This document shows positions 25,845 to 34,852 of a DNA stretch of 64,000 nt, one piece after another. The notes below the pieces were generated by a model that searched no databases, was not told the origin of the DNA, and was given only the letters and a program-made list of their open reading frames with translations. Position 1 is the stretch's first letter, and every line of letters starts with the position of its first letter. This DNA is from Hansschlegelia plantiphila. GTDB taxonomy: Bacteria; Pseudomonadota; Alphaproteobacteria; Rhizobiales; Methylopilaceae. The stretch covers positions 62,001 through 126,000 of the forward strand of contig NZ_BSFI01000023.1 in the NCBI RefSeq assembly GCF_027922265.1, read 5' to 3'. Both the position numbers and the translations under genes were made by a program.

Positions 25845-27833
25845 ATGTGCGGGCTCGCGGGCTGTCTGGGATGGATCGACGGTCTGGGCCTGTCGTCGCG
25901 CGACATGCTCGGCGACATGTGCGCGGCGATCCGGCATCGCGGGCCGGACGCGGACGGGGTGTGGCTCGACGAGGCGTCCGGGATCGCGCTCGGGCATCTC
26001 AGGTTGTCGATCCTGGACCTGTCGGCCGCCGGCGCGCAGCCGATGGTCTCGCATGGGGGGCGCTACGTCCTCGCCTTCAATGGCGAAATCTACAATTATC
26101 AGGAGCTCCGCGCCGACCTCGTTCGGCGGCGCGGCGCAATCGACTGGCGCGGCCATTCCGACACGGAGGTGCTGCTTGAGCTGATCGCCGCCGAGGGGGT
26201 GGAGCGCGCGCTGCGGCGGCTCGATGGAATGTTCGCCATCGCGCTCTGGGACCGGGAAACGCGGACGCTGACGCTCGCACGCGACGCTTTCGGCGAGAAG
26301 CCGCTGTATTATGGGCTCTATCGCGGCGCCGTGCTGTTCGCGTCCGAGCTGAAGGCGCTGCGGGCCGTGCCGGGCTTCCAGCCCGATATCGATCCGGACG
26401 CGCTCGCGGACTATTTCAAATATTCTTATGTGCCGGGTCCCGCCACGATCCATCGAGGCGTGTTCAAGCTCCAGCCCGGCCACATGCTGACGCTCGGGCC
26501 TGAACGGTCTCACCTGGCGCAGTTGCCTGATCCCGTCGTCTGGTGGTCGCCAGACGAAGCCGCGATGCGGGCGCGCAGGGAAGGCTTCGAGGGCGATATG
26601 GCCGCCGCGGTCGCGGCTCTGCGGGCCGCGCTTTCGACGAGTGTTCGCCGACGGCTCGCCTCGGACGTGCCCCTCGGCTCGCTCCTGTCGGGCGGCGTCG
26701 ATTCCTCCGTCGTGACCGCGTTGATGCAGCAGGCGGTCGACCGGCCGGTGAAGACCTTCTCGATTGGAATGGCCGAGACCGGCTATGACGAGGCGGCCCA
26801 CGCCCGGGCGGTCGCTGCCCGTCTTGGTACCGAGCACCAGGAACTGATCCTCTCGCCGCGCGAGGTCCAGGACGTGGCGCCGCAGGTCGCCGACATCTAC
26901 GATGAGCCGTTCTCCGACGCGAGCCAGATTCCGACCTTTCTCTTGTCCCGCATGGCGCGGGCCCATGTGACGGTCGCGCTGTCAGGGGACGGCGGCGACG
27001 AGATCCTTGGAGGCTACAACCGGTACTTTCACGGCGCCGATCTATGGGCTCGAGCGTCCCGGCTGCCGACGGAGGCGCGGCGGCTCGCCGGTGCGGCGCT
27101 CGGCGCAATCCCGCCGGGCGTCGTCGATCGCGCCGCCGCAATGGCCGGCCGGCTCGCGCCGCGTGAGCTATCGTCCGGGCGGGCGGGCGAGAAGATCCAG
27201 AAGCTCGCGCGCGTGCTGTCGGCCGCAGACCGGCAAGCCTATCACGACCGGCTGCTGGCGACCGCGGACGACGTCGCGATCGCGCTCGACCTTCCAGGTC
27301 GCGCGCAGACGCTCGCAGCGCGCTCGCCCCGCGGCGATCTGACGTTCGTCGAGCAGGCGATGTTGACCGATACGGCGAACTACATGCCCGACGACGTGCT
27401 GGTTAAGGTCGATCGGGCCTCGATGGCGGTCGGGCTCGAGGTGCGCACGCCCTTCCTGTCCCGCGAGGTGTTCGACCTCGCTTGGCGACTGCCGATGGCG
27501 TTCCGGGCTCACCAGGGCGTCGGCAAGCGGGTTCTGCGCGAACTGCTATACACGCTGGCGCCCCGCGACCTTGTGGACCGGCCGAAGGCGGGCTTTGCGG
27601 TTCCGGTGGGTCGGTGGCTTCGCACGGATCTGCGCGACTGGGCGGAGGCCGGCCTGTCGGAAGCGGCGCTTCAGGACGCGGGTGTCTTCCGGGTTCCCGA
27701 GGTCCGCCGCCGCTGGCGCGAGCATCTCACGGGCCGCAGGGACCACGAGACCTTCCTTTGGTCGGTGCTGATGTATCAGGGATGGCGTCGCTCCGTCGCG
27801 CGAGGCCGATCTGACGCTCCCGGGCGTCCTTGA
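25845..27833 (+). CDS. asnB: Asparagine synthase (glutamine-hydrolysing) family amidotransferase
   Basis: 662 residues. The N-terminus MCGLAGC has the catalytic Cys2 of class II glutamine amidotransferases, with ALGHLRLSILDLS and NGEIYNYQEL supporting that domain. The synthetase ATP-pyrophosphatase motif is LLSGGVDSSVV (about residue 282). In polysaccharide loci such proteins are commonly taken to amidate uronic acids, which would fit the UDP-glucose and UDP-HexNAc dehydrogenases in this locus; true asparagine synthesis is the alternative. It is divergent from the DUF4838 gene with 209 bp between starts. Confidence 0.92.
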   Translation: MCGLAGCLGWIDGLGLSSRDMLGDMCAAIRHRGPDADGVWLDEASGIALGHLRLSILDLSAAGAQPMVSHGGRYVLAFNGEIYNYQELRADLVRRRGAIDWRGHSDTEVLLELIAAEGVERALRRLDGMFAIALWDRETRTLTLARDAFGEKPLYYGLYRGAVLFASELKALRAVPGFQPDIDPDALADYFKYSYVPGPATIHRGVFKLQPGHMLTLGPERSHLAQLPDPVVWWSPDEAAMRARREGFEGDMAAAVAALRAALSTSVRRRLASDVPLGSLLSGGVDSSVVTALMQQAVDRPVKTFSIGMAETGYDEAAHARAVAARLGTEHQELILSPREVQDVAPQVADIYDEPFSDASQIPTFLLSRMARAHVTVALSGDGGDEILGGYNRYFHGADLWARASRLPTEARRLAGAALGAIPPGVVDRAAAMAGRLAPRELSSGRAGEKIQKLARVLSAADRQAYHDRLLATADDVAIALDLPGRAQTLAARSPRGDLTFVEQAMLTDTANYMPDDVLVKVDRASMAVGLEVRTPFLSREVFDLAWRLPMAFRAHQGVGKRVLRELLYTLAPRDLVDRPKAGFAVPVGRWLRTDLRDWAEAGLSEAALQDAGVFRVPEVRRRWREHLTGRRDHETFLWSVLMYQGWRRSVARGRSDAPGRP

Positions 27834-28357
27834 TTACGCCAAAACGCTGCTCGCCAAGGCGGCGGGCGCGTCGCTGAACATTCCCCATCCATCCCAGGCG
27901 GCTACGATGTTCGCAGGCCGCTGCATCCTCTTTTTAACGAGCTACGGGAAGTCGGCTACAAGCGCGATGTCCTGATCGCATCGGTCCACCATCCGTGCGG
28001 TCCGCACGTCCGGCCGGTCCACCGGCGAGGTAGGACGGGACATCGAGCCGAGCTTGGGCTCCCCTCGGCGACTGACCGACGCTCGCGGCAAGCTCATCGG
28101 GCGGCGGCGGGGCGTTCAGGCCTCAGATGAATCGACGACCACTCGAATATCCGAATGAAGCCGGCGAAGACAGGCCGAGGGGCGGCCGACGGTCGGGGTG
28201 ACTTCGGACCCGATGCTGCATTCGCGCAACAGACAGGCCCGGCAGGAGCGCTAGAGGATCGTTGGGCGGGGTTTCCATTATCTTTAGCCACCGTAGTTTG
28301 ATATCGATCACCACCTGCGCGCGGCGGAAGATCCTTGGCGGCGCTCACGGTTCACGA
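27834..28357. other. 524 bp intergenic region, possible gene remnant
   Basis: No intact gene was found. A plus-strand frame from about 27881 to 28000 reads as coding-like peptide (PGGYDVRRPLHPLFNELREV, then GYKRDVLIASVHHP), preceded by a stop and without a start codon. It could be the trace of a decayed gene, or chance. The promoter of the export operon beginning at 28358 is expected near its right end, where sequence is less GC-rich (28270-28310). Confidence 0.3.
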
Positions 28358-29203
28358 ATGATCGATCTGCACAGTCACATCCTTCCGGGTATCGACGATG
28401 GGGCGGATTCTCTCGAGACGTCCGTCGCCATGGCGCGGATGGCCGTCGAGGACGGCGTGACCCTGATGGCGTGCACCCCCCATATCAAGCCGGGTGTCTA
28501 CGACAACCGGCCCAAGGATATATGGAGGGCGACGGGCGATCTGGTTCAGGAATTGATTAGCCGCGACATCCATCTTGAGCTGTTGCCCGGCGCTGACGTC
28601 CATCTGGCCGGCGATCTGTTCGAGCGGCTCGGGGACGAGTTGCCGCCGTCGCTCGGAGAGACCCGCTACTTCCTCCTCGAGCCGCCCCACCATGTCCTGC
28701 CGCCGATGCTGAAGGCGTTCTGCGAGCGCCTGATCGCCGCCGAACGGCGGCCGATACTGACCCATCCCGAACGTCTGACCTGGGTGCCGGATCACTACGA
28801 GGAGGCGAAAGCTCTCGCGGAGTGTGGGGTTCTGATGCAGCTGACGGCGGGGTCGCTAACGGGGGAGTTCGGAAGCGCCGCGCGGGACCTCGCGTTCCGG
28901 ATGCTGGACGACGGCCTGTGCGACCTCATCGCGAGCGACGCGCACGACGCCGGACCGCGTGCGCCGGGCATGTCCAAAGCCCGTGAGATCGTGAGGGAAC
29001 GTCTGGGGAAGGAAGAAGCGCAGCACGTGACGCTGACTCGGCCGCAGGCCATTCTGGGCGATGCGGCTGTGGCGCGGCCGGCGCGGCTTACCGAGCGTCG
29101 CACGCGCCAAGGTTCGCGGCTGCCGGTCGCGCGGGCGCGGCCCGGACTCAGCGGCGTCTTCAGGCGGATCGGCAAGAGCATAGCCGGACGAGGGGGCGGT
29201 TAA
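28358..29203 (+). CDS. CpsB/YwqE-like PHP-family tyrosine-protein phosphatase
   Basis: 281 residues. PHP metal-binding motifs are visible: DLHSHILPGIDDGADSLE at residues 3-20, the ACTPHIKPGVYDN segment, the HPER motif (LTHPERLTWV), and DLIASDAHDAG near residue 195. This family of metal-dependent phosphatases dephosphorylates the tyrosine kinase of capsule assembly (CpsD). Residues after about 240 form a basic, non-conserved tail. It starts the block phosphatase-Wza-Wzc, so it is inferred to reset phosphorylation of the kinase at 30015. ATG 28358 has no strong ribosome-binding site; the frame stays open upstream, but the conserved domain begins here. Confidence 0.9.
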   Translation: MIDLHSHILPGIDDGADSLETSVAMARMAVEDGVTLMACTPHIKPGVYDNRPKDIWRATGDLVQELISRDIHLELLPGADVHLAGDLFERLGDELPPSLGETRYFLLEPPHHVLPPMLKAFCERLIAAERRPILTHPERLTWVPDHYEEAKALAECGVLMQLTAGSLTGEFGSAARDLAFRMLDDGLCDLIASDAHDAGPRAPGMSKAREIVRERLGKEEAQHVTLTRPQAILGDAAVARPARLTERRTRQGSRLPVARARPGLSGVFRRIGKSIAGRGGG

Positions 29204-29209
29204 GGAGCC

Positions 29210-29974
29210 ATGGTGGTGTATTTGCGCGGTCGGTTTGTCGTCGCACTCGCGGCTGCGGCGTTCGCGCTCGCGGGCTGCTCGACGGCAAGCGGCCCTGAGT
29301 CCCGCGGAGGCAGCCCCGGCGTGTCGGCTGTGTCAGGCGGCGTGACCGGGGATGCGACCCTTCAGGTGGTCCAGTCATTGCCGCCGCCGGCGAACACGAA
29401 CAACGGCGCCGACCAGCTTATTTCGCCGAGCGACGTTCTCGACGTCGGGGTGTTCCAGGTGAGCGATCTCAACCGCACCGTCCAGGTCGATTCCGCCGGG
29501 AATGTCTCGCTTCCTCTCGTCGGGACCCAGAAGGCGGCCGGACTGACCGTGCGCGCGCTCGAGGCCTCGCTCGAGCGGGAATACGGCTCGAAATACCTCC
29601 AGAATCCCGATGTGACGGTGTTCATGAAGGAGTCCGCAGGTCAGAAGGTCACGGTCGACGGCGAGGTTAACAGGGCCGGCATTTATCCGATCCCGGCCAA
29701 CACCACGCTGCTGCAGATCGTGGCGCTCGCGGGAGGCTTCAGGCCGGTCGCGGACGTCTCGAAAGTCTATGTTTTCCGTCAGGTCGGCCCAAAACAGCTC
29801 GTTGCGAACATGAACGTCGAGGCGGTGCGGAATGGCGCCCAGCCAGATCCGAAAATCTACGGAGGCGACAAGGTCGTCGTGTTCAGTTCGTCGTCCAAGG
29901 TCGCGTTCCAGAACTTGAAAGAGTCGCTCGGAATGGTGGCGAACGCCGGGCGATTTGTGCCGGTGCCGTATTGA
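29210..29974 (+). CDS. Wza-type polysaccharide export lipoprotein
   Basis: 254 residues, outer-membrane export channel subunit. A lipobox (ALAGCS, Cys about 24) follows a hydrophobic signal. The Poly_export domain starts near YLISPSDVLDVGVF-like sequence (ISPSDVLDVGVFQVSDLNR) at about residues 70-90. An SLBB domain follows (VTVDGEVNRAGIYPIPA, about 145-165, then QIVALAGGF). The protein is shorter than E. coli Wza (about 380 residues) and lacks its C-terminal helix, as in many rhizobial homologues. It lies 6 bp after the phosphatase; GGAG precedes ATG 29210. Confidence 0.94.
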   Translation: MVVYLRGRFVVALAAAAFALAGCSTASGPESRGGSPGVSAVSGGVTGDATLQVVQSLPPPANTNNGADQLISPSDVLDVGVFQVSDLNRTVQVDSAGNVSLPLVGTQKAAGLTVRALEASLEREYGSKYLQNPDVTVFMKESAGQKVTVDGEVNRAGIYPIPANTTLLQIVALAGGFRPVADVSKVYVFRQVGPKQLVANMNVEAVRNGAQPDPKIYGGDKVVVFSSSSKVAFQNLKESLGMVANAGRFVPVPY

Positions 29975-30014
29975 CGGACGCCATTCGGCCCCCGCGGAAG
30001 TGTTGAGGAGCGAC

Positions 30015-32408
30015 ATGGCAAAGGGAGGCGGATATCTGCCGCCGGCCGAGTTTGGCCAAACGCCGGCTGTTCCGTTTCAGCCGGCGGGCCATGCGTTCGA
30101 GCCGTTCAATGCCGGTTACGATCACGGCGGCGGTCCGGGCAGCGGCTTCAATCTGTTTCAGCTGCTGTCGACAGCGCTTCAGTATCGCTGGCTGATCTTC
30201 GCCTTCACGCTGGTTTCCCTTGTGGGGGGCCTGCTGTTCACCGCGCTTCAGACGCCGAAATATCGCGCGACGTCCAAGATGGAGATCCTCGTCCCGGGCG
30301 CGAAGATCTTCCAGGACATGCAGGTGGTTGGCGAAAGCAACGATCTCCGCGCGTTTCAGACCGCGAGCGAGAAGATCCAGAGTCGGACAATCGCAGAGCG
30401 CGTGGTCTATAGTCTGAATCTCACCGAAAAGCCGAGGTTTCTGTCTCCTCCGTCCGACATCGCGCTTACGAACCTGATTCGTCGGGCCTTTGGAGCCGAC
30501 TTCCGGACTTCGACGGCCAATATGTCGGCGGCCGACCGTGAACAGCGCGCGATCGCGATCGTGCTCGCGAACCTGAGCGTCGCGCTCGTGCGCAACACCG
30601 CTATTCTCGAAATCGGATACAGCGACCCCGATCCGAAGATGGCCGAGGCGATCGCCAACCAGATCGCGCAGAGCTTTATCGACCAGAAGGTCGACCAGAC
30701 GAGTGAGATGTCCGGGCTGGCGCGCGACTTCATCAAGGAGCAGGTGCTCCAGGTGAAGCAGAAGCTGCAGACGTCCGAACAGGAGCTCGTGGCCTACGCC
30801 AAGAAGGAAGGCCTGACGATCGACGACAAGAACTCGTCATTCATCCTGACGAGCATCGGCTCGATCAATGACGCGCTCTCCAGGGCGGTACAGGAACGGT
30901 TAGACAAAGGGCGCTGGGTCGCGCAGATCGACGCCGGGAACGGCGCGAGCTTGCCGTCTGTGATCGGCAGCGAAGGGCTCCGTTCGATGCGCGAGCGGAT
31001 CGCGGAGCTTCGCGCGACCTATCAGCAGAAACTCGGGGCCTTCAAGCCGGCCTATCCGGAGATGGTGCAGCTCGCGGCCCAGATCCGGGAGCTCGAGAAT
31101 CAGGTCAAGCAGGCGGTCACGGCGATCAGCAACGCTACGAGGCTCGAATTCGAGGACGCCAAGGCCAAGGAAGCGGAGCTCCGCGCCAAGCTCGCCGAGC
31201 TCGAGAGCCAACAGTCCGACTTCCAGGACCGGAATATCCAGTACACGATCCTGAAACGCGAGGTCGACTCCAACCGCTCGCAGTATGAAAGCCTGATCGG
31301 CAAGCTGAACCAGGTCGGCGTGGGGTCAGAGCTCAAGAACGACAACGCCCAGATCGTCGACAAGGCAATCCCGCCGGAGAGGCCCTACTCGCCGCATCTG
31401 CCGCTCAACATCGGCGTTTCGCTTGCGTTTGCGCTCGCGTTGAGCGCCGGGGCGATCTACCTCACCGAGATGATGAACAATACGTTTACGGTGCCGGACC
31501 AGATCGAAAAGGAGCTCGGGCTCCCGGTGCTCGGGATTCTGCCTCTGGCCCCCGGCGATGCGATCGCCGCGGCGCGAAACGAGACGCATGTGGGCCTGTC
31601 GGAAGCCTATAGATCGCTCAGGACAGCCTTGCAGTTTTCCCGGGCCGAGGGCGCTCCCAAGACGCTTCTCGTCACGAGTTCCGAGGCGTCGGAGGGCAAG
31701 TCGATCACAGCATACATGCTGGCCAAGGACTTTGGCCTGCTCGATAAGAAGGTGTTGGTGATCGACGCCGATCTGCGCAAGCCGCGGATGCACAGGATGT
31801 TCGATGAAAGTAACACGCTGGGTCTCAGCAACCTTCTGACCGCCGCACCCACGCCCGATGACATCCGCAAGACGCTTAAGAAGACGAATCTCGAGAACGT
31901 TTATCTCTTGACCTCCGGAACGCTCCCGCCAAACCCGGCGGACCTGCTGTCATCGGCCAAGATGGCCCATCTCATGGTCGCGTTCTCAGAGCGCTTCGAC
32001 ATGATCATCATCGATTCACCGCCAGTCATCGGCCTTGCGGATGCGCCCGTTCTCAGCCGCCTGACCGAGAGCGTGCTGATGGTGGTCTCCTGCAACCAGG
32101 TGCCGCGCAAGGCCGCGAGCCATTCGCTGAAGCGCATCAGGTCCACCGGCGCCCACGTGGTGGGCGCCTGCCTCACCAAGTTCGTGGTGAAGAAGTTCGA
32201 CTACAACTACTCATACGGATACATCAGCTCGGCTTACTACGACTATGAGAGCAAAGAGCCGACCGAAGAAGGCACAGGCGCCCCTGAACCGGAGGCGATC
32301 AAGGCGTTAGAGTCGGAGGCGGGGGAGAATGTCGCGGACAGCGAGACTGAGCATCGGATTCATCGTTCTAACGATCCTGATGCTGGCGGCGCTGCTCGAC
32401 AGTCTTAG
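30015..32408 (+). CDS. Wzc-like chain-length determinant with fused tyrosine kinase
   Basis: 797 residues. The Wzz domain has helix 1 at about 55-75 and helix 2 at about 460-480, with the proline-rich PPERPYSPHLP before helix 2 and a long coiled-coil between. The C-terminal BY-kinase has Walker A (EASEGKS, about residues 557-563) and Walker A' (VLVIDADLRKP, about 580-590), then the DSPPV motif. A tyrosine-rich tail (YNYSYGY and YYDYE, about 733-747) is the expected autophosphorylation cluster. ATG 30015 follows GAGGAG. Together with Wza and the CpsB-like phosphatase it controls chain length and export. The last 80 bp overlap the TPR gene. Confidence 0.95.
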   Translation: MAKGGGYLPPAEFGQTPAVPFQPAGHAFEPFNAGYDHGGGPGSGFNLFQLLSTALQYRWLIFAFTLVSLVGGLLFTALQTPKYRATSKMEILVPGAKIFQDMQVVGESNDLRAFQTASEKIQSRTIAERVVYSLNLTEKPRFLSPPSDIALTNLIRRAFGADFRTSTANMSAADREQRAIAIVLANLSVALVRNTAILEIGYSDPDPKMAEAIANQIAQSFIDQKVDQTSEMSGLARDFIKEQVLQVKQKLQTSEQELVAYAKKEGLTIDDKNSSFILTSIGSINDALSRAVQERLDKGRWVAQIDAGNGASLPSVIGSEGLRSMRERIAELRATYQQKLGAFKPAYPEMVQLAAQIRELENQVKQAVTAISNATRLEFEDAKAKEAELRAKLAELESQQSDFQDRNIQYTILKREVDSNRSQYESLIGKLNQVGVGSELKNDNAQIVDKAIPPERPYSPHLPLNIGVSLAFALALSAGAIYLTEMMNNTFTVPDQIEKELGLPVLGILPLAPGDAIAAARNETHVGLSEAYRSLRTALQFSRAEGAPKTLLVTSSEASEGKSITAYMLAKDFGLLDKKVLVIDADLRKPRMHRMFDESNTLGLSNLLTAAPTPDDIRKTLKKTNLENVYLLTSGTLPPNPADLLSSAKMAHLMVAFSERFDMIIIDSPPVIGLADAPVLSRLTESVLMVVSCNQVPRKAASHSLKRIRSTGAHVVGACLTKFVVKKFDYNYSYGYISSAYYDYESKEPTEEGTGAPEPEAIKALESEAGENVADSETEHRIHRSNDPDAGGAARQS

Positions 32409-33555
32409 CCGGGGCGCGAGCGACCCGTCTCTTGCGGTCGCTCTGAATCCACTCAACACCGAAGCCCGCATCCGCCTTGCCGCGGTCGATCTGGAACGGG
32501 TCGATCCGCCGCCCGCTTTCGACGAGATCGAGGCCCAGCTCAAGGCGGCGGCGAGAGCCAACCCGCTTGAGGCCCGCGTCTACGGCCTGCTGGGCGAGAT
32601 CGAGCTGCGACGCGGCAAGCCCGATGCGGCGCGCGCCCTGTTCGTGCAGGCCCTGAAGGTGTCGCCGGCGGAGATCTACAGCCTGCGGCGGCTTCTCGCG
32701 CTCGACCTGAAAGCGCAGGACAGCGAGGCCGTCCTGCGCAACCTCGACGTCTTCCTGAAACGCTGGCCCGGCCGCTTCGACGACATCCAGAACGTTTTCC
32801 CCGCCCTGATGGCGAGCGAACGCGGCTACGCCAGCGTGCTCGCATCCGCGAAAGACGGTCCTGACTGGCGGATCCGGCTCCTGACCTTCCTGGCGAGCCG
32901 GCCCGAATACACGCCGTTGGCCTACGGCTTGCTGCTCGATCTCCGAACCGGCGCTAAGCCGCTCGACGACGTCGAGGTGCAGCGGGTGGTGTCCAATCTC
33001 TTCGCCAAGGGCGAGATCAAGCTCGCCTACCAGGCGTTCGCCTTGGTCGAGGTCGACAGGAGCCGGGGCGATAGCCTCGCTTACGTAAACGATCCGACGT
33101 TCCGCGGGCGGCCGGCGCGCTCGCCGTTCGACTGGCAGCTGCCGGGCGTGGCGGGAGCGGAGGCGACATTGGCCTCGGAGAGCGCGAGCGCGGACGGGCT
33201 CAGGATCGCGTTCCGGAACAAGGTCGTTAAAGGCGTGCTGGCCCGTCAGATCCTGATGCTGCCGCCTGGGGCCAAGCAACTCGAGACGACTGCTGACGCC
33301 GAAAAGCTGACGATGGCGAAGGGCATGATCTGGTCGCTGAAGTGCCTGCCGGGCAATGGCGCCGTGATGGACCAGCCGGTCGACCCGGGCGACTACACCG
33401 ACCGGACGATCGTGACGCGATTCGAAATCCCGGCGCTCGGCTGCGAAGCTCAGGAGCTGACGCTGGCGACCGGCGTCGTTTCAATGAGCATGCGCTACCA
33501 CTATGATGGCGACCTTACGATCCGAAAGCTCGAGATCGTCGATGCGGAAGATTGA
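32329..33555 (+). CDS. TPR-containing membrane-anchored protein
   Basis: 408 residues. The N-terminal hydrophobic helix (IGFIVLTILMLAALLDSLS) suggests a membrane anchor or signal. About residues 40-160 show TPR-like helical repeats (ARVYGLLGEIELRRGKPDAA, ALKVSPAEIYSLRRLLALD), and the C-terminal part (about 250-400) is beta-rich and of unknown fold. ATG 32329 lies within the 3' end of the kinase gene and overlaps it by 80 bp, but is preceded by GGAGGCGGGGGAG, a strong ribosome-binding site. Its stop is 14 bp beyond the next start. It may scaffold the export machinery (inference). Confidence 0.75.
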   Translation: MSRTARLSIGFIVLTILMLAALLDSLSRGASDPSLAVALNPLNTEARIRLAAVDLERVDPPPAFDEIEAQLKAAARANPLEARVYGLLGEIELRRGKPDAARALFVQALKVSPAEIYSLRRLLALDLKAQDSEAVLRNLDVFLKRWPGRFDDIQNVFPALMASERGYASVLASAKDGPDWRIRLLTFLASRPEYTPLAYGLLLDLRTGAKPLDDVEVQRVVSNLFAKGEIKLAYQAFALVEVDRSRGDSLAYVNDPTFRGRPARSPFDWQLPGVAGAEATLASESASADGLRIAFRNKVVKGVLARQILMLPPGAKQLETTADAEKLTMAKGMIWSLKCLPGNGAVMDQPVDPGDYTDRTIVTRFEIPALGCEAQELTLATGVVSMSMRYHYDGDLTIRKLEIVDAED

Positions 33556-34831
33556 AACGCGCGGCAGGATCATCAAAACCGGCCTCGGCGTCCTCTTCGT
33601 CGCGGCCGGCATCCTAGGCGGAAATACGGCTTCCGACGTCAACGGCGACATCATCACCATCTGCACGCTGGCGCTCGGACTGACCGCGCTGCCGATGCTC
33701 AAGCCCGGGCGGATCGGGGTGATCCCGGGCGGATTCGCGGCTGCCGGCGTCGCTGCGGTGCTGCTGCAACTGCTCCCGCTTGGCGGGCTCGCGCCGCGTC
33801 AGTTCGCGGGCGGGGTCGACAGTCTGTTCCTGACTTTTGACGTGATCGAAACCGTCCGGGCCCTGCTGACCGTAGTCTGCGTCGGGATTGTGCTGTTGGT
33901 CGTCCTGTCGCTCGACTACGACATCGCCCGAAGTCTCACCTCGTTCTTGTATGTTGGGCTGATCTGCAACCTGTTCGTAGGCGCCCTGAACTACTCCGCC
34001 AGTTCGAACATCGTCGGCGACGACCTGTTTCCGTACGCGCTCGCTGGCGGGTTCTTCATCAACCCCAACCACTTCTCGACTTATCTGCTGATGTTCGTGC
34101 CGTTCGTCGTGTTCGAGGGGGTCTATAGAGAGCGGGTCAAGTTCGCCGTCGCCATCCTGCTGTTCATCCTGGTGCTTCTGCTCGCGGCCAAATCGCTCGC
34201 AGGCGTCTCGATCGCATTCCTGGCCATGGTGCTGAGCGGGACCGCGATGCTGGAGCGCCGAAAGCTCAGATGGCCGCTGCTCGCAATCGTGGTCATGTTC
34301 GCGGCGCTCTACCTCTACGGCCTCGACGTCCGGATCGCGGCCGAAGGCCAGCTAACCGACGAGATGCGGCTCAAGGTCTGGAGCCACACCCTCTACGCGA
34401 TTTCGCAGAATCTCCTCACGGGCGTCGGTTACGGGGCCTTCACGGAGGCTTATGCCGCCTACGAGCCGCTGGCGGACATCGGACCGTCCTACATCAACCA
34501 CGCGCACAATGAATATCTCGAGATGATCTACGAGGGCGGCGCGCTGGCGGCGCTGCTTATCGCGGCCTATGGCGCCGCCCTGCTGCGCCAAACGTTCCTG
34601 GCCTGGGCGGATCCGCTGAAGCGCTGCGCCGCGATCTCGATCCTGATGCTGCTGATCACGGCTCTGGTCGACTATCCGAGCCGGACCTTCGCGGTGCTCT
34701 ATCTGTTCGCCTTCGCGAACGGCATTCTGTTCCATCAGGGCAAGCGCGTGAAGATCCCGCGCTCGCAGACCATGGCGGTGACGATCGACGGGGTTGAGAC
34801 ACGCGTGCCGATCGCGCGTCCCGGACGATGA
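33542..34831 (+). CDS. O-antigen ligase/polymerase-family membrane protein
   Basis: 429 residues with about 11 hydrophobic helices and the Wzy_C-type periplasmic loop: NPNHFSTYLLMFVPFVVFEG (about 190-209), and the conserved loop sequence YINHAHNEYLEMIYEGG (about 315-331), where His-Asn-Glu is diagnostic. It acts at the periplasmic face on undecaprenyl-linked glycans, either as polymerase or ligase. The EpsG-like protein at 9868 is a second candidate for the polymerase. ATG 33542 overlaps the end of the TPR gene; the ribosome-binding site is weak. It is convergent with the epimerase. Confidence 0.88.
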   Translation: MRKIETRGRIIKTGLGVLFVAAGILGGNTASDVNGDIITICTLALGLTALPMLKPGRIGVIPGGFAAAGVAAVLLQLLPLGGLAPRQFAGGVDSLFLTFDVIETVRALLTVVCVGIVLLVVLSLDYDIARSLTSFLYVGLICNLFVGALNYSASSNIVGDDLFPYALAGGFFINPNHFSTYLLMFVPFVVFEGVYRERVKFAVAILLFILVLLLAAKSLAGVSIAFLAMVLSGTAMLERRKLRWPLLAIVVMFAALYLYGLDVRIAAEGQLTDEMRLKVWSHTLYAISQNLLTGVGYGAFTEAYAAYEPLADIGPSYINHAHNEYLEMIYEGGALAALLIAAYGAALLRQTFLAWADPLKRCAAISILMLLITALVDYPSRTFAVLYLFAFANGILFHQGKRVKIPRSQTMAVTIDGVETRVPIARPGR

Positions 34832-34852
34832 AGGGGGCGAAGCTCGCCGCCG

